Below are positions 23,443 to 28,311 of a stretch of 28,311 nucleotides of DNA, in pieces (positions within the stretch are counted from its first letter, which is position 1; the number at the start of each line of letters is the position of its first letter). Position numbers and translations under genes: made by a program. The notes beneath the pieces were generated by a model, which saw only the letters and a list, made by a program, of their open reading frames with translations, searched no databases and had not been told where the DNA came from. Source of the stretch: JAJDAN01 sp046583095 (GTDB lineage: Bacteria; Myxococcota_A; UBA9160; UBA4427); the NCBI GenBank assembly GCA_046583095.1, contig JAYGDB010000064.1, forward strand, positions 1 through 28,311. The letters are read 5' to 3'.

Positions 23443-24881
23443 GTTCGGCGCCTCTACAAATCGCCGACAGGGGTCCGCTCGCCGAGGTCCCGTTGCCCCG
23501 CATCCTGATCGGACTCTATCGGATGCGATTCACAGGGCGTCTCCAGCTATCGCGTACGAGAACTCGGAAGCTGTTCCGCTTCCAGGACGGTGCGGCCATT
23601 GGCTCGGAGTCGAACCTGCCGGCCGAACACCTGACCGCCGTTCTCGAGGACGCGGGACTTCTCGACCGCAAGGATCGCCAGGCCGTCGATGCCTACGTGA
23701 AGCGAAACAACTGCAAGGAGGGCGTCGCTCTCCTCTCTCTCGAGCTGATCGAGCCCAAACGGCTCTTCGAGGGGCTGCGCGAGCAGGTCCGCCGTCGGAT
23801 GATGGATTGCTTTGCCTGGCGGAACGGTACGTACGAGGTCAGCGAGAGCGAGGAGCCTAGACAGGACGTCCAGCCGTTCCGCATCGATCCGTACCGGCTC
23901 GTCCAGGAAGGTCTGCAGTACCACTGGAGCGTGGAGCGAATGCTCGAAGACATCGACCCGTGTCTCGACCGAATCCCGCGAGCGACCTCGCGCCTCGCGA
24001 AGGTGACGAGACGACTCGCCCTCGATGCCACGGTCGAGCGGATGATCGCGGGACTCGACGGCCGACAGACCCTCGCCACCGCGATCACCTCAGCGGCGCG
24101 TTCTCCGGCGGCCCTGGCCGCCTTCTGGGTGCTCGATTCTGCCGGCGCGCTGGAGTACAGCGACTCGCCTCAGGAGTCGGAAGCAGAGGGGGAAGCTCCG
24201 GAGATCGAGATCCAGATCGCGCACGAGCAGTCTGCCGTCTGCGGCAGCCCTGCAGTCAGCAACGGAGCAGAGACACCGAGTGCCGGTAGCGCGCGGCGCG
24301 CCAACGATCTCGAACGCGAGAAGATGCGCGCCGAGGTTCTCGACAGGCTCGAACGTCTCGACTCCCTCGACTTCTACGAGTTGCTCGGTATCGGCCGGAG
24401 CGCCGGTTCCGGAGCCATCCGCAAGGCCTACCTGCTGGCGGCAAAGCGACATCACCCGGACGCGATCGCGCGGCTGGGACTGCACGACATCCGCAGCCAG
24501 ACCGGCGAGGTGTTCTCGAAGATTGCCGAGGCCAACGAGGTCCTCTCGGACAAGAAACGACGAGCCGCCTACGATCGCTCACTCGAAAGCGGCCTCGCAG
24601 AGATCGATGTCACGCGCATCGCGCAAGCCGAGATCTTCTACCGCAAGGGCGCGATCCTGATCCACATGGGCGATTTCCGCGGCGCGCTCGACTACATGAA
24701 GAACGCCGTCGAGCTGTACGCCGACGAGCCGGCCTACCAGAGCGACCTTGCGTGGTGCTACTACAAGAAGTCGCCGCCCGAGCGCCAGCCGGCCCTGGAG
24801 CACATCCGCAATGCCCTGCAACTGAATCCGACGGACGCCGTCGCGCAGTTCCGGCAAGGACTCATCGAACGCAGCCGCTGA
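23439..24881 (+). CDS. PATAN (DUF4388)-DnaJ-TPR fusion protein
   Basis: This 480-residue protein begins with a DUF4388/PATAN domain (about 15-140: LPRILIGLYRMRFTGRLQL, KLFRFQDGAAIGSESN), found in many deltaproteobacterial signalling proteins. A variable acidic linker (about 240-290) follows. Residues 310-380 form a J domain (DFYELLGIGRSAG, the HPD triad at 339-341, FSKIAEANEVLSDKKRRAAYD), which would stimulate an Hsp70 ATPase. The end (about 395-475) carries TPR repeats (AEIFYRKGAILIHMGDFRGALDYMKNAVEL). No export signal is present. The GTG start overlaps the V4R-STAS stop as GTGA. It may recruit DnaK to a signalling complex; this is inference from the domains. Confidence 0.85.
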   Translation: MSSAPLQIADRGPLAEVPLPRILIGLYRMRFTGRLQLSRTRTRKLFRFQDGAAIGSESNLPAEHLTAVLEDAGLLDRKDRQAVDAYVKRNNCKEGVALLSLELIEPKRLFEGLREQVRRRMMDCFAWRNGTYEVSESEEPRQDVQPFRIDPYRLVQEGLQYHWSVERMLEDIDPCLDRIPRATSRLAKVTRRLALDATVERMIAGLDGRQTLATAITSAARSPAALAAFWVLDSAGALEYSDSPQESEAEGEAPEIEIQIAHEQSAVCGSPAVSNGAETPSAGSARRANDLEREKMRAEVLDRLERLDSLDFYELLGIGRSAGSGAIRKAYLLAAKRHHPDAIARLGLHDIRSQTGEVFSKIAEANEVLSDKKRRAAYDRSLESGLAEIDVTRIAQAEIFYRKGAILIHMGDFRGALDYMKNAVELYADEPAYQSDLAWCYYKKSPPERQPALEHIRNALQLNPTDAVAQFRQGLIERSR

Positions 24882-24890
24882 GAATCAGCG
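24876..24890. terminator. Inverted repeat containing both stop codons of convergent genes
   Basis: CGCTGA (24876-24881) and TCAGCG (24885-24890) form a perfect 6-bp stem with the loop GAA. The TGA in the first arm ends the PATAN-J-TPR gene and the opposite-strand TGA in the second arm ends the zincin gene. Only 3 nt separate the two genes. There is no U-tract. Confidence 0.4.
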
Positions 24891-25904
24891 CCGGCGGGCG
24901 GGATCGACGAGCCGCCTCGAGCGCCGGTTCAAGCGGGCCTGGAAGCCAGCCGGCTCGTGTTGCGCGCCGAGCCAATCGAGCACCACTGCCGCGTAGCTCT
25001 CGCCCTCTTCGTCTCGGTAGAAGAGCCGCGCCGACTGCGAGCCCACACGTACCCACGGCCCGCGGAGTCCCGCGCCAGACGCCAGGCCGGACAACTTGGC
25101 GAAAGCCGCGACCTGACTGCGCGCGAGGGGCAGCCAACGGACCCGCGCTCCCGAGGGTACGGCGTAGAGCGCAGCGAGAGTCGGAGCCTCGAAGGCCCGG
25201 CCCGCTTCGATCCGGCGTCCCCAACGCCGCGCTGACTCGATCTGGAGGTGGGCGGACATTACCGAGTCTCCCCGGGCGACGTGGCCCGGGAACCCCAATG
25301 CGTGGCCCAGTTCGTGAAGCGCGGCACCCAGCAACTCGGTTTCGCTGAGCGGGACCGGTCGGTCGATCAGATCGGCGATCGAGCGTCGCAGGTGGATGGA
25401 CGCGTACTGCAGTTCCGCATCCACTGGCGCGGCCGGTCCTTCTGGGGGGTTCCGAGCCACCTCCGGGGGGATCGCGCAGTCCGCGACGGTGCTCGCCGTC
25501 CCAGCGGGTCCGTCAGCTGCACTCGCATCCAGCAATTCGAACACGATGCCCGCGAGCGGGGGCGCGTCCCGCCACCGGCGCACCCGGAAGCGCACGCCCA
25601 GTTGCGCGCCCTCCCAGGCCGACAGCGCGCGCTCGAGCACCGCTGCCTCGGTGGGTGTCGCGGTAGCGGGCAGCCATACCGGAATCGGTTCGCGAGTTGT
25701 CCACCGACACAGGAAGAGCGCGACGCCGCCGGGCCCCGGCGCGAAGTACGGAGGCGACTCCACGAGCCGGTGCCCGGGCTGCTTCGCGAGAGCCGGGTAG
25801 TGCGCTTCGAGAACCCGAGCGTCCCAGCCGTGCGGCCCCCCCGCACAGCCGAGAGCGAAGAACACGAGCATCGCTGTGGCGCGCATCGCCCTCATCGGCG
25901 GCAC
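24885..25904 (-). CDS. Matrixin-like zinc metalloprotease lipoprotein
   Basis: This protein of up to 339 residues is exported: a short hydrophobic segment ends in the lipobox ALGC (C20). The probable zinc site is HELGHALGFPGH (197-208), followed by VARGDSVMS, whose Met resembles the Met-turn of metzincins. The third ligand is one residue further than in the canonical HExxHxxGxxH, so the site may be slightly rearranged. The N-terminal WLPATATPTEAAVLERALSAWEGA matches the matrixin-like pattern of a beta strand followed by a helix. Start options are GTG 25904, ATG 25895 and ATG 25886; all keep the lipobox. It follows the phosphotransferase gene without a gap. Its substrate is unknown. Confidence 0.8.
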   Translation of the reverse strand: MPPMRAMRATAMLVFFALGCAGGPHGWDARVLEAHYPALAKQPGHRLVESPPYFAPGPGGVALFLCRWTTREPIPVWLPATATPTEAAVLERALSAWEGAQLGVRFRVRRWRDAPPLAGIVFELLDASAADGPAGTASTVADCAIPPEVARNPPEGPAAPVDAELQYASIHLRRSIADLIDRPVPLSETELLGAALHELGHALGFPGHVARGDSVMSAHLQIESARRWGRRIEAGRAFEAPTLAALYAVPSGARVRWLPLARSQVAAFAKLSGLASGAGLRGPWVRVGSQSARLFYRDEEGESYAAVVLDWLGAQHEPAGFQARLNRRSRRLVDPARRR

Positions 25905-26972
25905 TCAGTCGCGCAAATGAGCGGCGCGCTGAAAGAGATCGACCGCACCCTGCCCCATGCCGGCGAATCGCTCGTCGCGGGTCTGTCCCTGGGCGTAGCG
26001 ATGGTAGATCTGCTGCAGCACGACGGCGTTCTTGAAAGTCCCGAACACGAGGTAGTACGCAATCTCGTCCAGACTGCGGCCCGAGCGCTCCCCGTAGCGC
26101 GCGATCCCCTCGGCCCGGCGCAAGAAGCCCACCGAAGTGGTCGGCATTGCGAGCACCGCGTCCTCTGCGTCGTGCCAAGACGTCATCAAGCTGCCCAGGT
26201 CACACAGCGGATCCCCCCGAGTACACATGTCCCAGTCGTAGACGGCCACGCAGCGGCCCGGATCGTCAGCAGCCACAGCCATGTTGTCGAGCTTCCAGTC
26301 GTTGTGAAGAAGCGTCGCCTCGGGCGACGTCGGTAAACAGTCGAGCAGCCAGTCGCGCAGCTCGTTCGCGATCGCGATCTCGCTGGTCTTCGACCGTTCG
26401 AAGCGGCTCGCCCAACCTTCGACCTGCCGGCGCAGGAAGCCTTCGGGCTTGCCGAGATCACCGAGCCCCGCGTCTTCGGAATCGACATCGTGGAACGCCA
26501 CGAGTGTGTCGATCAACACCTCCGAGAGCCTGCGGTTCACTTCCGCGTCACGCCCCCCGCCGAATTCCGGCGGAATCACACGTCGCACCACCACCCCGTG
26601 GCGGCGCTCCATCACGAAGAAGTCCGCTCCGATGATGTCGGGAGAGTCGCAGTACAGGAACGCGCGCGGGGCCATCGAAAACGACTGCCACAGCACCGAC
26701 AGGGCACGGTGCTCTCGCTTCATGTCGTGAGCGCCCTTCGCGACGGGCCCCAGGGGCGGACGCCGGAGCACGTACTCGAGACACTCGTCCCCCGGGCCGC
26801 CGTAGCGCAGCAGGTAGGTGAGGTTCGCGTGCCCGCCGCCGAACTGGCGGATCTCGAGCCGGCGTTCGGCCCCCGGGAGCCGGTCACGCAGGTACTCGGC
26901 CAGACGCGCCTCATCCAATCGCTCGTCGGAACGAACCTCGATGAGCTCGGGGACGATCTCGTCTTCGGCCAT
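25905..26972 (-). CDS. APH-family phosphotransferase, ACAD10-like
   Basis: This 355-residue cytoplasmic protein has the protein-kinase-like APH fold. The catalytic loop is LLHNDWKLDNM (H223, D225) and the metal-binding motif is YDWDMCTRGDPLCDLG (D246). N-terminal GGGHANLTYLLRYG is the nucleotide-binding loop. These variants (HNDWK-x-DN, DWDM-x-T-x-GDPL-x-DLG) are typical of the ACAD10-type subfamily, often linked to acyl-CoA metabolism, rather than of drug-resistance kinases. The phosphate acceptor is unknown. It lies 9 nt after the S9 peptidase gene and directly before the zincin lipoprotein gene, so the three probably form one operon. Confidence 0.88.
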   Translation of the reverse strand: MAEDEIVPELIEVRSDERLDEARLAEYLRDRLPGAERRLEIRQFGGGHANLTYLLRYGGPGDECLEYVLRRPPLGPVAKGAHDMKREHRALSVLWQSFSMAPRAFLYCDSPDIIGADFFVMERRHGVVVRRVIPPEFGGGRDAEVNRRLSEVLIDTLVAFHDVDSEDAGLGDLGKPEGFLRRQVEGWASRFERSKTSEIAIANELRDWLLDCLPTSPEATLLHNDWKLDNMAVAADDPGRCVAVYDWDMCTRGDPLCDLGSLMTSWHDAEDAVLAMPTTSVGFLRRAEGIARYGERSGRSLDEIAYYLVFGTFKNAVVLQQIYHRYAQGQTRDERFAGMGQGAVDLFQRAAHLRD

Positions 26973-26981
26973 GCCTCGATC

Positions 26982-28311
26982 CTACCCCGAGCCGAGGATT
27001 TCAACGCCCTCGGGACGGACGTCGGTCTCGAAGCCGAAGACCTGGGAGTAGAAATAGAGCTCGCCCTCCAGGGCGGTGCGGATGTTCTCGGAGCGGCGGA
27101 AGCCGTGCTGCTCACCCGGAAAGGTCACGTGGGCGTGCCGGATTCCCCGCCTCGCGAGGGCCTCGACCATCGCCTCCGCCTGATTCGGCGGAACCACCTT
27201 GTCGTCGAGCCCTTGGAAGAAGATCACCGGGCAGGCGAGGCGGTGGGTGAAGTGGATCGGCGACCGCTCCCGGTAGCGATGGGCGGCCTCGGGATACGGC
27301 CCCACGAGCCCGTCCAGGTAACGCGCTTCGAACTTGTGGGTGTCACGGGCCAGGGCTTCGAGATCACCGATGCCGTAGTGGCTGGCTCCGGCCCGGAACA
27401 CATCGTGGAATGTCAGCGCGCAGAGGGTCGTATAGCCACCCGCGCTCCCGCCGCTGATCGCCAGGCGATCGGGATCGACGCGCCCCTCCTCCGCCAGCTG
27501 CCGCGCCGCGTTCACGCAGTCTTCGACGTCGACGATCCCCCAGCGCTCGCGCAGGCGATTCCGGTAGACCCGCCCATAGCCCGACGAGCCGCCGTAGTTG
27601 ACGTCGACCACCGCAAAGCCGCGGCTGGTCCAGTACTGGATCGCGAGATTCAAGACCGGCACCGCCGCGGACGTCGGCCCGCCGTGGCTCTTCACGAGCA
27701 GCGGCGGCAGGGCGTCACCCGGCCCAGCGAAATCGGGATTCGCCGGTGGATAGAAGAAGGCGTGGGCGGTGAGCTGCCCCTCGGTCTCGAACTCGATCGA
27801 TTCCGGGCGCGACAGACCGGCCTCGGGCAGCGCGAGATCGAAGCTGCGGCGCAGCTCGACGAGAGCGCCGGTCGCGATGTCGAGATGACAGACGGCGGTC
27901 GGCCGATCGGGGCCACCGGCCACCAGGCAGGCCGCATCACCCTCGACCGCGAGACCGACGGCGCTGGAGTACGGAAGCTCGAGATCGAGCAACTCGCCGG
28001 ACGCAAGATCGAGCTGGCAGACGCGATCCACGCCCCGGGAGCCGACGCTGCAAAGCATCGACTGTGCGTCCCGGTACGCCCAGGTCGACATTCCGAAGAC
28101 CCACTGGGGCTTCCCGAACTCTTCCTCGCGTGGGCACGGACTCTCGAGCCGGCCCCCGGCAACGATCCGGACGAGGTTCCACCAACCGCTGCGATCGCTC
28201 ACGAAGGTCAGTACCCCATCCGGCGAGAAGCCCGGCTGGAAGATCGACTCGTCGTCGCCGCCCGCGACGAGCCTCGCCTCGCCGACCGGCCCCTCCGGGC
28301 CGAAGGCCTGC
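26982..28311 (-). CDS. S9 family peptidase (prolyl oligopeptidase/acylaminoacyl peptidase type), 5' end outside the window
   Basis: The open frame runs off the right end; about 442 C-terminal residues are visible. The first visible part (GEARLVAGGDDESIFQP, FSPDGVLTFVSDRSGWWNL) belongs to the N-terminal beta-propeller. The catalytic alpha/beta-hydrolase domain carries the nucleophile Ser in ISGGSAGGYTT, the Asp in FQGLDDKVVPP and the His in FPGEQHGF. LLVKSHGGPT and the NYGGSSGYGR motif place it in the S9C-like group, which removes short peptides or acylated residues from oligopeptides. Cellular location cannot be judged because the N-terminus is missing. The phosphotransferase gene starts 9 nt after its stop. 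Confidence 0.93.
   Translation of the reverse strand, partial: QAFGPEGPVGEARLVAGGDDESIFQPGFSPDGVLTFVSDRSGWWNLVRIVAGGRLESPCPREEEFGKPQWVFGMSTWAYRDAQSMLCSVGSRGVDRVCQLDLASGELLDLELPYSSAVGLAVEGDAACLVAGGPDRPTAVCHLDIATGALVELRRSFDLALPEAGLSRPESIEFETEGQLTAHAFFYPPANPDFAGPGDALPPLLVKSHGGPTSAAVPVLNLAIQYWTSRGFAVVDVNYGGSSGYGRVYRNRLRERWGIVDVEDCVNAARQLAEEGRVDPDRLAISGGSAGGYTTLCALTFHDVFRAGASHYGIGDLEALARDTHKFEARYLDGLVGPYPEAAHRYRERSPIHFTHRLACPVIFFQGLDDKVVPPNQAEAMVEALARRGIRHAHVTFPGEQHGFRRSENIRTALEGELYFYSQVFGFETDVRPEGVEILGSG

Noticed and set aside
25905..26972. Aminoglycoside resistance kinase.
   Set aside because: The fold is shared, but the catalytic-loop variants fit the ACAD10-like metabolic subfamily and there is no resistance-gene context.

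Overview
The window is GC-rich, densely packed bacterial chromosomal DNA with short gaps, many ATGA/GTGA stop-start overlaps and frequent GTG/TTG starts. DUF4388 (PATAN)-DnaJ-TPR and V4R-STAS proteins, an HD-GYP response regulator, many lipoproteins and a TonB receptor point to a Gram-negative bacterium of the former Deltaproteobacteria (Myxococcota-like or a related uncultured phylum). That placement is inference. I saw no insertion sequence, phage gene, integrase or CRISPR array. One tRNA-Glu is present.

Layout. 1-334: the C-terminal end of a sugar-nucleotide epimerase/dehydratase, followed by the shrunken, frameshifted remnant of a diacylglycerol-kinase-type gene. 328-2442 (minus): prmA, then an M19 dipeptidase lipoprotein. 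2306-3436 (plus): a PF10023-type predicted aminopeptidase lipoprotein, followed by two hairpins. 3561-9164 (minus): a run of genes read as a small membrane protein, dgt (HD dNTPase), a 27-residue ORF, a small orphan, a 949-residue DHH-like protein with a large Arg-Gly/acidic disordered linker, and queE. 9379-10494 (plus): a class V aminotransferase. 10510-16143 (minus): a cobalamin riboswitch followed by a BtuB-like TonB receptor, a beta-propeller-like lipoprotein, an exported orphan and a second surface lipoprotein, all overlapping. 16195-16935 (minus): dienelactone hydrolase. 16988-18612 (plus): aldo/keto reductase and a TVP38/VTT membrane protein. Then tRNA-Glu, an AAA+ ATPase with a degenerate Walker B motif coupled to rfbB, and a 333-nt non-coding leader. 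21251-24881 (plus): a three-gene signalling operon (receiver-HD-GYP, V4R-STAS, PATAN-J-TPR). 24885-28311 (minus): an S9 peptidase (5' end outside the window), an ACAD10-type phosphotransferase and a zincin-like lipoprotein.

The strongest candidates for something undescribed are three. First, the B12-riboswitch operon, which pairs BtuB with three exported proteins of unassigned function; by analogy with the BtuB-BtuG arrangement of Bacteroides it could be a separate outer-membrane B12 capture complex. Second, the HD-GYP / V4R-STAS / PATAN-J-TPR cassette. Third, the DHH-like protein with an RG-rich, RNase E-like polyampholyte linker. Smaller observations include probable leaderless starts, stop codons of convergent genes lying in shared inverted repeats, and a 22-bp inverted copy of part of queE just beyond its own 3' end.
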